The position numbers and the translations under genes were made by a program. Below the pieces are notes generated by a model. That model was not told the DNA's origin, ran no database searches, and was given only the letters and a program-made list of their open reading frames with translations. Shown piece by piece: positions 36,812-49,163 of a DNA stretch of 64,000 bases (positions within the stretch are counted from its first letter, which is position 1; every line of letters begins with the position of its first letter). Source of the DNA: Centrapalus pauciflorus (lineage: Eukaryota; Streptophyta; Magnoliopsida; Asterales; Asteraceae); the NCBI GenBank assembly GCA_020465985.1, contig JAANYP010007556.1:62001-126000 (forward strand), given 5' to 3'.

Positions 36812-37295
36812 ACCTTAACAACCTCCCCCTCTTGTGATTGTCCCTTTTTATGTATGTTTATATTTAACAGGTATCATAAATCATAATGTATGGTAATATA
36901 GCAAAAATAGAAGAAACCTTAGAGACGCCTGACAACATATAATAACCACAATGTAACTATAGGTGCACATACATACATATATATAAGCCACTTTTAACAA
37001 CTAAGCTAGCTCAACATAAACAAACTACTCTGACCCTTTCGTGGCATGAATCGTGTCGCATGCTGACCAATTAACAACCATCCATTTGAACCTTTCTGAC
37101 TTTCTTTTAATCTACGCAAGTTAAAATCAGACTGCTTGGTATAAATTATATTTTATGTTTTAGTATAAATTATTATGTATATTTGACTTTACAATGTAAA
37201 TTATGTATTACACTTTATATAATATATTAAATATCTATGTATATGAATTTCTTATAGTTTAAAATACTAATGTTTTTATATCTTCTTATTGGTTT

Positions 37296-37301
<6 letters not shown>

Positions 37302-37358
<57 letters not shown>

Positions 37359-37614
37359 GTGGGTTCAATGGAAAACCACTATGCACCTGAAAACTATTGA
37401 AACCTACGCAAACCGTCCGATTTGGTGCATTTCATGAAAAACGCGGTGACATGATCGTAAATAAGGTGATGCATCACGCAGGATTTTGATGCATCGCGCA
37501 GGATTTTGATGCATCACGCGGAAAATTTGATGCATCGCGCGAGGAATTTGATGCATTTGTGGTGGTGCAGTGTGGTTTTCACAAGTTTTCAGGTGCATGG
37601 TGGTTTTCCATTGA

Positions 37615-37701
<87 letters not shown>
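37302..37701. mobile_element. TA-bound inverted-repeat element, copy C (body 37356-37617)
   Basis: (TA)n at 37302-37355, then GGGGTGGGTTCAATGGAAAA. Core units start GATGCATC at 37468, 37488, 37508, 37529 and 37550, and the end is GGTTTTCCATTGAACC. On the right comes (CT)n (37618-37650) and then (TA)n (37651-37701). Copy F has the same (CT)n(TA)n order. Confidence 0.87.
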
Positions 37702-37702
<1 letters not shown>

Positions 37703-37949
37703 CTTAAATATGTTTGAATTGATTTGTTTTAAAGTTTATTTACACATCGTTTTCTATTAAACTACTATTTATAATTTAAACTTAAAAATCTTTTAAGAGG
37801 TTTAAAAACATGATTCTCCGATTGGGACGGAGATGGGGATATAAACTCATTCCTAGATAGGGCCGGGGATGAAAAAGTGGATTAAGAAGCGTGGATGGAA
37901 ATGGGATTGGGAAGGTTTGGTTTGCTTTTGTAGGCTACAACCATTGTAA

Positions 37950-38942
37950 GGGTGTGCGGAGTACCCAAGCCGCGGGCAGCCCGGCTTCGCCACATCAGCC
38001 AAGGCCGGCGGCTACACCACCCCCGCCCCCCGGCCCCGCGCGATTCGAACCCTGGCCCGGCTCCCTCTCCCCGCTGCACCCCGCTCCGTTTTTTGTCTTT
38101 TACCCTCCAACGGTCACTAGACCGTTTCAAATTTTAAAAAAAAAATTTATTAATTATTTTTTCTTATAAATATATCTTCACAACACATTTAACTCACATC
38201 TTTCCCATTTCTCTCAATCTATACACATTCAAACATGGGTACTATCTAATCGACGGGATATATCCCGAGTGGGCGACTTTTGTGAAAGCTTTTTCGTGTC
38301 CAACCGATGACAAACGAAAAAGATTCAAGACAGCACAAGAGTCGGCAAGAAAAGACATCGAACGAGCTTTTGGTGTACTCAAATCTCGTTTTGCTATATT
38401 AAACAACCCCGCACGACCATGGCACCAAAATAAAATTAGACACATCATGTATGCTTGTGTCATATTACACAATATGATCTTAGAAGACGAAGGGTTCGCG
38501 ATATGTTCATTTCAAGAAACCGAGCTTCCATCCAATCAACATTCCGCTTCCAATGAAGTATATCAAAATACGTTACTGGAAATTCGTAATCGGGAAACAC
38601 ACAATAACCTTCGCTCAGATCTTGTGGAACATATTGCGCTTGCCCAAATACCAAATTTAGACGGCTAGTTATGTATTTTTTTTATTTTAATTCGGTAATT
38701 TTTAATTTTTAGTTTATGTAATAGTTTTTAAATATTTTATGAAATTAATTATTTTAATTCTAGTATTTGTTTTGTTAGTTAAAATTAATTCATTTGTTAA
38801 AAAAATTAAGAAAGATGGAAAGGTTAAGAAAGGTGGGTATTTCCTAGTTAGAAAGGTGGGGAAAGGTGGAGAGAGAAAAGCTGATGTGGCGCTGACGTGT
38901 ACAGAAAGATGGATTTGGGAGAGGTGGGTACTCCCCACACTC
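37950..38942 (+). mobile_element. PIF/Harbinger element with internal deletion (993 bp)
   Basis: The left end GGGTGTGCGGAGTACCC and the inverse of the right end, GAGTGTGGGGAGTACCC, match at 15 of 17 positions. The flanking trinucleotides are TAA and TGA, one mismatch from the expected TAA duplication. A GC-rich block with GGCTACACCACCCCCG lies just inside the left end (37965-38090). Promoter-like TTATAAATA at about 38163 and a transposon-type leader lead to an ATG that is followed directly by the C-terminal half of a transposase. Confidence 0.85.
38240..38668 (+). pseudogene. Harbinger transposase, C-terminal part only
   Basis: The frame reads YYLIDGIYPEWATFVKAF, ... SARKDIERAFGVLKSRFAIL, ... 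RHIMYACVILHNMILEDE, and ends IPNLDG plus stop. These are hallmarks of the plant PIF/Harbinger DDE nuclease (ALP1/HARBI1 family), including the Glu of the catalytic triad in the IERAFG block. The two Asp residues and the N-terminal part are absent. The only ATG directly upstream (38235) is out of frame and meets a stop after four codons. The reading frame is otherwise undamaged, so the deletion may be recent. Confidence 0.9.
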
Positions 38943-39333
38943 TGAGGGATTTGAGGACCAAAATTTGTGTCAAAACTAAACCAATCACTAATTTCACTCT
39001 ATAGTATATATATAGCATATGTGGTCTCAAATTAACTAGATTATATGGATACTTAAATAATTTGGTCTCTAAGGACTCTGCTCACTTTTTTTAGTACTGT
39101 AGCAAATATTATTAATATTGCACTAACAAGAAGCTAGCAATAAAAAGAAAAAATTTACGTAAAGATAAAACAGGAATCCCAAAATAAAACCTTATGCGAG
39201 AATCACCTCTAACGAATTGATATAGCCACTTAACTTTTCTATCCCAACTCATTCTAGTACTCAATCACAAGTACCAATTGTTTCACAAAAGACAAACACC
39301 ATCATAATACTAGTAATCAGGTCAAAACAACTA
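38943..39333. other. Spacer between Harbinger element and ketoacyl-CoA synthase 3' end
   Basis: AT-rich; presumably holds the 3' UTR of the minus-strand gene. No other feature seen. Confidence 0.5.
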
Positions 39334-40863
39334 TCAAACAGGATAGCTATTAATACAATCAGCCCATGGACCCTTTTGGGCCTCTTTAATAATGGGCCTG
39401 TTACACTCCCATACCAAACTGGTACACTTGGGCCCAGTCCCTATTCCCAACTGCAGTACTCTCTCACCTTTCTTCACTCTCTCCTTTCCTTCCATGTACG
39501 CCAACTCGTACCACAATGAAGAAGATGACTGGTTCCCAAATCTATGTAACGTCATCAATGCTGCCTCCATTTCTTCATCCTTTAATTTCATCTTTTTCCC
39601 TAACTCCATGATCATCGCCTTCCCGGATGTCGGCATGCAGTAATGCTGTATCACTTTCCTGAAATTTGGTACGTAAACCTCTCTCGACTTGTCCAGGAAT
39701 GTCGTTGTCATTATGGAAAACCCATATCGGAGTTTCTCTTCTAGTGGAAGAATCGAAGAACCCAGAATTTGAATGTTTGATCGGAGTAATTCTCCCAACA
39801 CATGTATTGCATCTTTTTTTATAGCAAACCCAGTGTTGCCTTGGGAGTCTTCTTCTCGGATCGCAGAGTTGTAAGCTATGTCATCGAAGGCGCCTTGTGT
39901 TCTTAGAGCGTAGAGTAGCCTATATTTGGAAATTTTTCTGGCGGATTCCTTGTTGGTGATTAGAATGGCTGCACTGCCTGATCGGAAGAGACAATTGAGT
40001 ACCATCATTGACCGATCTTTTCCTGCATACCAACCGTTTGATAAAATTTCTGTGCTAAGAATCACGGCGTTAGAGTTCCTATGAACTTTTAAGAGGTTTT
40101 GTGCCATGTCAACTGCTAACGCGCTTGCGCTACACCCCATACCACTTATGCTGAAGCTCTTGATGTCTTGTCGCATGGAGTACCTGTTGACAATGATTGA
40201 AGATAAGGAAGGAGAAGGACAAAATCCGCTGCAGTTAACGATGATAATGTCGATGTCAAGAGGGGAGAGATTGGTTTTGGATAGAAGGTCTTCAAAAACC
40301 GGGAAAAGAAGTGTTGTTGCTTCTTTAATGCCTTCTTCATGAGTTGATCTTGGTGGGATGAAGTTCAGAGCTGGAGGAATGTAAGCCCTTTGACTTTGTC
40401 CAGAACAAACCAAGATTTTCGACATGAAATCAACACTTCCTTGATTGAGAGTGTGGACGATGCGCGAGTGTTCGAGGAAGGTGGAAAAGGGTACCCTCCA
40501 GTAGTTTGGTGGCTTAAGGCATGAGTAGTCCACGAGATAGATTTGTGGAGACGCTGATACGAGGTATCTTTTAAAGATGATGAAGATGAAAATAGCAAAG
40601 AGTAGTGTTGCTTGTTTGTGATTGAGAAAAGGCGAGGCGAATAAACAAAGGAGGATGAAGATATTGAATGTGGTTGATGGATTTGTGTCAAGCTTTGGTG
40701 TGAACCGGTGGAAAAGGGAGTCACGGTTGGGCATGGAATGCTGCTCCATTGAGGTTGTAATCAAGACAAAAAAATTAAGAGCAAGAAGAAATAGTACGTA
40801 CGTAGGTGATGATAATGAATTAATGATGAAGAAGCGAATTGAATTGAAGAGATGGATCAACAT
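39334..40863 (-). CDS. 3-ketoacyl-CoA synthase (fatty acid elongase condensing enzyme), atypical
   Basis: Intronless, 509 aa. Two N-terminal hydrophobic stretches (about residues 10-37 and 66-97) are as in ER-bound KCS enzymes. Then follow PQIYLVDYSCLKPP, the FAE1/CUT1-like block with NCSGFCPSPSLSSIIVNRY, the active-site GMGCSAS (Cys244), STEILSNGWYAGKDRSMM, and LHRFGNQSSSSLWYELAY (Asn444). KCS enzymes condense malonyl-CoA with acyl-CoA for very-long-chain fatty acids of waxes, suberin and sphingolipids. Anomaly: where family members have HFCIHAGG, this protein has HYCMPTSG, so the catalytic-triad His (His391 of FAE1) is Pro411, while Cys and Asn remain. The enzyme may be inactive, regulatory or mechanistically altered. 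The first ATG overlaps a TATATATG tract; Met39 is an alternative start (471 aa). The frame is intact, which argues for selection. Confidence 0.93.
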   Translation of the reverse strand: MLIHLFNSIRFFIINSLSSPTYVLFLLALNFFVLITTSMEQHSMPNRDSLFHRFTPKLDTNPSTTFNIFILLCLFASPFLNHKQATLLFAIFIFIIFKRYLVSASPQIYLVDYSCLKPPNYWRVPFSTFLEHSRIVHTLNQGSVDFMSKILVCSGQSQRAYIPPALNFIPPRSTHEEGIKEATTLLFPVFEDLLSKTNLSPLDIDIIIVNCSGFCPSPSLSSIIVNRYSMRQDIKSFSISGMGCSASALAVDMAQNLLKVHRNSNAVILSTEILSNGWYAGKDRSMMVLNCLFRSGSAAILITNKESARKISKYRLLYALRTQGAFDDIAYNSAIREEDSQGNTGFAIKKDAIHVLGELLRSNIQILGSSILPLEEKLRYGFSIMTTTFLDKSREVYVPNFRKVIQHYCMPTSGKAMIMELGKKMKLKDEEMEAALMTLHRFGNQSSSSLWYELAYMEGKERVKKGERVLQLGIGTGPKCTSLVWECNRPIIKEAQKGPWADCINSYPV

Positions 40864-41130
40864 ATATAGACAACATAATTAATGCATGGGATTGGGCACA
40901 GGAGGGGTACTATACATTGACATTGTCATCGAAATGAAATGTTGCAGACAACTAGGAGAATTTTTGGAAGTAAATTTTCCTTTTTTTCTCTTTCAAAGAA
41001 TAAGTTTAGAGAGTTAGAACTGTAGTGCGAAAATCATGTATAGCAAAACGAATTTGATTAGAATCAAGAACTATGTCGTTGATGGTTTATAGACTAAGAC
41101 CCCTCCCTCCTAGGACATTCCTAATTCTAA
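40864..41130. other. Upstream region of the ketoacyl-CoA synthase gene
   Basis: The TATATATG directly before the annotated start on the minus strand is TATA-like. If it is used as a TATA box, the Met39 start would be more likely. No other element seen. Confidence 0.3.
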
Positions 41131-42169
<1,039 letters not shown>

Positions 42170-42172
42170 TAA

Positions 42173-42389
42173 GGCCGAGAGGAGTACCCACCCCGCTGCA
42201 ATGCGGCCTTGGCCACCTAGGACCTTCCCCGGCGGCTACACCGCCCCCCCTCGGCGGCCCCGCGAAAACCCTTCCCCGCCCGGCTTCCCCTCCCCGCTCC
42301 ACCCCGCTTCTCCTTCTTCTTCCCCCTTCTTCTTCCCCCTTCTTTTCCTTTTCTTTTTGTAGAACTTCTGTTCTTTTTTTTTGTTTTTG

Positions 42390-42421
<32 letters not shown>

Positions 42422-42940
42422 AACTTTTATAATTTTTTAATTTTATTTTCTATTTCTTATTATAGTTTCATAAATGTTTGTATTTTTTTTATTTTAGTTT
42501 CGTAATTGTTGTTTCGTTCGTACAGTTTCGTATTTTACTTTCGTAATCAGGAAACACACAATAACATTCAATCAGATCTCGTGAAACATATTGCACTTGC
42601 CCAAATACCAAATTTAGACGGCTAGTTTGTATTTTTTTAATGTTCATTCGTAAGTTTAATTTTATTTATTGTTATGTATTTTTTTATTTTAATTGGGTCA
42701 TTTTTAATGTTTAGTTTTTGTAATAGTTTTTAAATATTTATGAAATTAATTATTTTAATTCTAATAATTGTTTTGTTAGTTAAAATGAATTTATTTAAAA
42801 AAATTAAGAAAGATGGAAAGATATAGAAAGATGGGTATTTCCTAGTTAGAAAGGTGGGGAAAGGTGGAGTGAGAAAAGCTGATGTGGCGCTGACGTGTAC
42901 AGAAAGATGGGTTTGGGAAAGGGAGGTACTCCCTTCACTC
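42173..42940 (+). mobile_element. Harbinger-type element with transposase tail relic (768 bp)
   Basis: The left end GGCCGAGAGGAGTACCC and the inverse of the right end, GAGTGAAGGGAGTACC, match partly. TAA lies on both sides (42170-42172, shared with the previous element, and 42941-42943). There is a GC-rich left block (42178-42305) and a (TA)n run at 42391-42417. A transposase tail at 42542-42625 and an 80% or better look-alike of the 38.7-38.9 kb 3' region follow. Confidence 0.78.
42542..42625 (+). pseudogene. Harbinger transposase last ~27 codons
   Basis: The frame reads RNQETHNNIQSDLVKHIALA and ends QIPNLDG plus stop. It is nearly identical to the tail of the fragment at 38240-38668 and in the same relative position within its element. 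Everything upstream is deleted. Confidence 0.85.
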
Positions 42941-42943
42941 TAA

Positions 42944-43264
42944 GAATTGTAGGTAACGATCTCACATCCTCTCTCCATGAACATGTTTTTGTATGTTTGA
43001 AATTAAGCAGGGGCGGGGTGGGTCAAATACCCCCGATAACTTTTTTACATGTTATATGTATAATTGAAAATTTTTCAACTCCGATGATTTTTACAGTTCT
43101 GACTTCCGTAAATTTTACGTAAATAAAAAAATCTTTAAAAAAAATACGAAAACCTCATAGTTTGTTACACATTTCTTAAATATTTTAAAAATACTCGTAT
43201 ATTGGGCATGGACTGTTTCATTTTTTGGGAATGTTGCTTTGTTGGACACTTTTTGGCTAGGTTA
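42944..43264. other. Spacer between Harbinger-type elements
   Basis: No gene seen. A GGGGCGGGGTGGGTCAAATACCCCC stretch near 43010-43035 can fold on itself but belongs to no element I could define. Confidence 0.4.
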
Positions 43265-45022
43265 GGGTGAAAGGAGTGGTGATCGTTCTCATTCTTCACC
43301 TTTCTGTACATCTTAGCGTCACGTTAGATTTTCTCTCTTCACATTTTCCATCTTTCTTAATTTTTTAAAATAAATTCATTTTAATTATTAAAACAATTAA
43401 ATATAAAATAATTAATTTCATAAATATTAAAACTGTTTAAATAATAAAATTACGAAACTAAAAAAACTACGAAACTAAAAAAATTACGAAACTACAATTG
43501 TCATCCCCAACGCTCCACTATTCTTTGTTTGCGTTGTAATACGATTTGCAAAGCGCCACCTTGCAAATGGTCGTGTGGCAGGATGAAAAACTTCATGTCT
43601 CTATCTTGTTGTTGTTCATTCAGTGTCGATAAGTACGCTTGATATTTTTTTCCTTTTTCGTGCCCCATTTGTTGTTCTTTTAGGTCTTCAAGTCATATTC
43701 GATGACGTTTCTTATTTTCATGTCGACGTGAGAATTTGAAAACATTTCGAATTGTTTGTAACCTCTGGTCGCTTCATGTTGATGTTGGGTTTTTCCTTTG
43801 CGGCGTGGTCTTTCAAACTCCTGAATATCGTTGCCTTCGTCGTCTTGTTCATCGTCGCCCTCGTCGTTTTGTTCATCGTGAACACCTAAAAATGCTGCAT
43901 GCAAAGACGGTGTTCCGATCGTGTTTGAATCGGAAGTTTTAGATCACTTTCTTTGCGGTTTTACAAAATCATCCATTTGTGGATCGGCGTTCCACTTTGG
44001 ATGATGTATAAGTACCTCCGAAGTCGATTGGTATGGAAATGACTTATTTTTGTGGAGTGTCTTGTGTTGTTCTTGGGTTGTAGTGAAAACGTCGTAGTCG
44101 TTTTCGCCGATTCATCATGTTGTCGTTAACCATGCCGCCAAATTTTGTGCAATTACAGTTCATATCTTTCCGCTTTGAATTTAATTGGTGGACGGTGCGG
44201 GTAGTTCCACCTATTCAGCTATCAAAATTTTTGAGAATTCGACCCCAAAAGTTTAAACATTTTTTATTGTTTCCTGTATTGAATCTTCGGAAACATCAAT
44301 CCAGGTTTTCGCCAATGTTTTTTCTTCTTGCGAGGTCCACATTTTTGCTTTCACTGGACACTTTTATTTGTTGATTTCTAGCTCCGCTTGACGCCCCCGC
44401 CGTGATTACGGGAATCGTCTCCTCGTCGTCGCCGTCGTCTGGTTGAGTTTTGGTTATCACTTCCTCGTCTTCGTCGTCGTCGTCGGATGCTTGCTCCCGA
44501 TAACCGCCTAAAATTGGGTCGAAACCCTCGTTAAATTCGTTGGACGAAAATTGTGGCGGAATTGGAATGGGTGATGATGATTGCTATGATGAAAAATATG
44601 GTTGATATGGTGTGGTAAATTGTTGCGCAAATTGTGGTGGATAAGTTTGAAGTGGGCGGAATGGAGGGTTTGTTCGAGAACCGGTATTACCGCGTTATCG
44701 ACTGGAAGCGGGTTGTTCGCCGGTATTTCGGTCCATAAATTTAAGAGAACGAAAGTATATAGATTGAAGGAGAGAAAGTTGAAAGTTTGGAATGTATGAA
44801 GATAAATGCATGCAAGTGAAGTATTTTATAGAGTGAAAATATTGAATTTTTTTAACGGCAACTACAAAACAAAAAAATGGCACAAGACCGTTCGGTGTGA
44901 ACTGTGAAGGAGCCGGGGAGAAGAGCTTTTCGTCGGGGCCGAGGGGACGGGGTGGTGTGCCCGCCGGCCTCATCCCATGTGGCAGGGACCGAATACAATC
45001 GGGTAGACCACTCCCTTCGCTC
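43265..45022 (-). mobile_element. Harbinger-type element carrying an ORF1 (SANT/Myb-like) relic
   Basis: The left end GGGTGAAAGGAGTGGT and the inverse of the right end, GAGCGAAGGGAGTGGT, match at 13 of 16 positions. Flanks are TTA and TTG, one mismatch from a TTA duplication. The subterminal CACCTTTCTGTACATC is the inverse of the 3' region of the neighbouring elements, so this copy lies in the opposite orientation. The transposase ORF is missing; only ORF1 remains, broken. Confidence 0.75.
43501..44736 (-). pseudogene. Harbinger ORF1 (Myb/SANT-like DNA-binding) relic
   Basis: It starts MDRNTGEQPASSR then a stop. Later pieces in shifting frames read FNEGFDPILGGYREQASDDD, WTSQEEKTLAKTWIDVSED (the SANT/Myb-like helix start), FERPRRKGKTQHQHEATRGY and, at the end, LQIVLQRKQRIVERWG plus stop. 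This order (Pro/Gln-rich head, acidic tract, SANT-like W...EE..LAK.W, linker, ERW tail) is that of plant Harbinger ORF1, which assists transposase nuclear import and DNA binding. Several stops and frameshifts make it non-functional. Confidence 0.78.
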
Positions 45023-45497
45023 TTGGAACCATAGAAGTGTAGAAGCGTGGATTGATAAAAAAAAAAAACCGACAAACGTGAAGCCGCTTCGGTGAAAATG
45101 AGTGATTCGCGTCGCAGAAGGCATAGAGAAAAAGAAATCTCATCATCGTTTGCCAATTCGGTTCGTCGTCGACCACCACGGCACGGAATCAATGCACCGT
45201 CTGTCTCTGTCTCTCTTTCTGAGGACTCTCCTTGTGCCTCTCTGGAACGACCAACAAGGTGTGGAGCCGTGGAGGTAAATGCTTGATGTTTCTGACTTTT
45301 ATTTCCATTTTCTTTTATGTTTTGATTGCTTTTTATTTTCTAAGTTTGCTTAATATAATGTTTACTTGTTAGTATTTAGTTTTTTTTAATTATCAATTTA
45401 CATATTTATAATAAGAATACATGTTAGAAATTAGTTGCTCCGGTTGTTATTTTAGCGTAATTCTTTGACCAAGTTTACTGGCGTTGATTAGAACTAA
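45023..45497. other. Spacer right of the ORF1-bearing element
   Basis: An open frame at 45092-45286 (plus) has no recognised domain. Otherwise AT-rich. Confidence 0.4.
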
Positions 45498-45941
45498 AAT
45501 AGCCACATATCACACTCATTTATCACTTTTTAGCCATTAAATTTTCATTTTACCAAAATAGTCACACTTTACGTTACCACATTTACGTGATAGCCACCAT
45601 TTACGTGATATATACTTTTTATTCATATTTCAATGCATTACATTACAAAAGGTGTTTGGTAACGTAAATGTTTGTACTTTACGTGACCACTTTTAAAAAT
45701 ATGCTCCTTCCCCATAAAAATGTAATGATTAAAAGTTGTCACGTAAAGTACAAGCATTTACGTTACCAAACACCTTTTGTAACGTAATGCATTAAAATAT
45801 GAATAAAAAGTACATATCACGTAAATGGTGGCTATCGCATAAATGTGGAAACGTAAAGTGTGGTTATTTTGGTAAAATAGAATTTTAATGGCTAAAAAGT
45901 GATAAAGGAGTGTGATATGTGGTTATTTTAGTAATTATCCC
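45498..45941. mobile_element. Fold-back MITE, nearly complete palindrome (about 440 bp)
   Basis: The left arm has AACTAAAATAGCCACATATC, ..., TACTTTACGTGACCACTTTT; the right arm is its inverse almost to the end, finishing TTAGTAATTATCCC. Arms are about 200 bp with few mismatches and a short centre (about 45700-45720). A single arm of the same family occurs at 60177-60416. No ORF. The superfamily is uncertain. Confidence 0.85.
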
Positions 45942-46165
45942 ATTTTTAATATATTAATTACGAAATATCAACCCAAGATCTCTAATTCCATATATCATCA
46001 TTGAATTTTATATACTATCTTTTCATACGTTACACTAGTAAGTTAATATATTAAAAATTAAATATATAAATACTATTAAATGAGTAATTATTTTATCACT
46101 TGTCATCTTCTCATGATGTCAAATGACATGTTCTACATTTGACATTTTTCAATTAATAATTCTAA

Positions 46166-46420
46166 AAGGCTGTGTTCTCGAAGGTGGAAAGAATATAAAT
46201 GAGAGAAAAGTAAGATAAAGGAAATAGATATTTTCTTTCCATTGGTTTCTTCCCACTTTTGGAAGGAAAATTTTAGAGCCAAAAACAATACAATTTATTT
46301 CATTTTCATTTCTTTTCCATCCTAAAAAACAAAAAATAACACAAACTAATTTCGTTTTTCTTGATTTCCTTCTATTTCCATTCTTTTCCACTGCTACAAA
46401 AGTTTTAAGAACATAGCGCT
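46166..46420. mobile_element. Probable Tourist-like MITE (GGCTGTGTTCT ends)
   Basis: The left GGCTGTGTTCTCGAAGG and the inverse of the right, GCTATGTTCTTAAAACTT, form weak inverted repeats. The interior is purine/pyrimidine biased (GGAAAGAA / TTCTTTTCC). TAA/TAG flanks are suggestive only. Confidence 0.4.
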
Positions 46421-46539
46421 AGTTTAAGTTAATTATAGATGAGTGGATCCCATTAAAATCTTAACAACCAAGACCAAATTTACCCTCAATATTTTTTGAA
46501 AATGTTGTTTTTACATTTTTATTTTACAAATAAAAAACT

Positions 46540-46780
46540 AATATATATAGGGTTGGTTCAATGGAGAACCTTTGTGCATAGAAGAACCTCCATTCACCAC
46601 CACAAATGCATCACAATTCCCGCGTGATGCATTATTATTTCCACGTGATGCATCAAATTCCCGTATGATGCATCGACTTCCACGTGATATATTACGATTT
46701 CTCTAGCGATGCATTGTGGTTCTTCAAGATTCTTCGGTGCATAGAGAGTTTCCATTGAACTCACGAACTCACCTATATAC

Positions 46781-46865
<85 letters not shown>
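46540..46865. mobile_element. Inverted-repeat element, copy E (body 46550-46773) with right (TA)n
   Basis: A short TATATATA precedes GGGTTGGTTCAATGGAGAAC; the end is GTTTCCATTGAACTCACG. Core units run in the opposite sense (GTGATGCATCA, 46620-46715), so the interior is inverted relative to copies A, C and F. (TA)n on the right (46774-46865) is shared with element H. Confidence 0.8.
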
Positions 46866-47882
<1,017 letters not shown>

Positions 47883-47983
47883 ATTTTAATAAAAATAAGT
47901 TGTTTAAAGTAATCATGTAACACATGAGTTAATAAACTATTTTGTTATTGAGATAAATAGATAAATAAATTTGATGATAAAAC

Positions 47984-48060
47984 AACTTGTAGTTTAATGG
48001 ATAAAGTGTTGTTTTATGGAACAAGAGGTTCTGAGTTTAATTCTCAATTAAGTAAATTAA
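47984..48060 (+). mobile_element. tRNA-like/SINE-like fragment
   Basis: Box A-like TAGTTTAATGGATAAAG and box B-like GAGTTTAATTCTC lie at tRNA-like spacing. No 3' tail or target duplication identified. The sequence just after (48080-48260) repeats GATGCATC words loosely, recalling the TA-bound family core. Confidence 0.35.
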
Positions 48061-48413
48061 TATTTTTAATAAGAAGCATAAAAACGATACACTCGTCCGA
48101 ACCGACCACATGATGCATCAAATTATTATGAATTCGTGATGCATCTTCCTCCCTGCATGATGCACAAACTGTCGTGTGATGCAACATGATTTCTTTTGCG
48201 ATGTATTGTGGATCGATTTGAACCGACTACATGATGCATCTAACAATCATGATGTACAATCTTATTGTCTTAATGAATGTATACACTATACGACCACAAG
48301 AAAATATAACAAACGAAAATAGTACAAATTAAAATTGTTTGAATAAAAAAAGAATATGAATTTAAAAGTAAATTATGGATCAGATGTTTTGTATTTCGAT
48401 TAAAATTGAATTA

Positions 48414-49126
48414 TCTATATATATTAATAAAAGAAAATCTCTAATGTCACGTTTCATTTCCTCATCCCTCTAAATTTTTGATTTCCTGCCTTTTTTTCAT
48501 AATTAGATTTCTAATTTACTAACTCGTTATTAAGAAAATTTATGGAATTTAATTCAAATACTTTAATATTTAATCTATACAGTTAAAAAAGAAATATTTT
48601 AAATATTCCAATATTAATCTGAATTTATTTTTACATAAAAAAGTTCATATTTTGATGTCTAATATTTAATTAAAACATACAATTTTTTTTATCTTATATG
48701 ATATTTTCTTGATATAAAACATACATAACTGTACGTGAATTATTTTATTTAAAAGCTACTATTTATGTTAGTTTTTATAAAATGGATTTAACTTACATAT
48801 TTTGGGTTTTTCTTATTCATAAAAAAATTGATTTTATTGTATTTATAAATAGATAAAACTAGATTCTTATGAATTTTATGTAAATCGAGCACACAATTTT
48901 TTATTTTTTAAATTAAACTAATCTCACATTCGTATAAAAAGATAAATTAATTTTGAGTTAAAAGTTGATGGATAATTTTTTTCATGATGTATATTGATAG
49001 TGTACAAAATATTATAGTTGAGAAATATTATAAATCTTTAAGTTGAATTGAATTTTTGATAAATTAAATATATGCTTATATCACATGCATATAATAATTG
49101 TGTATTTGTTTATAAGTTTATATTCT

Positions 49127-49163
<37 letters not shown>

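Noticed and set aside
37882..38169. GC-rich ORFs on both strands at the Harbinger left end (also at 41087-41462, 42108-42423)
   Set aside because: They follow the GC-rich subterminal block, overlap on both strands, differ between copies, and have no domain.
44695..45192. 165-aa minus-strand ORF
   Set aside because: It spans the end of a Harbinger element and its flank, has no known domain, and the ORF1 relic explains its left part.
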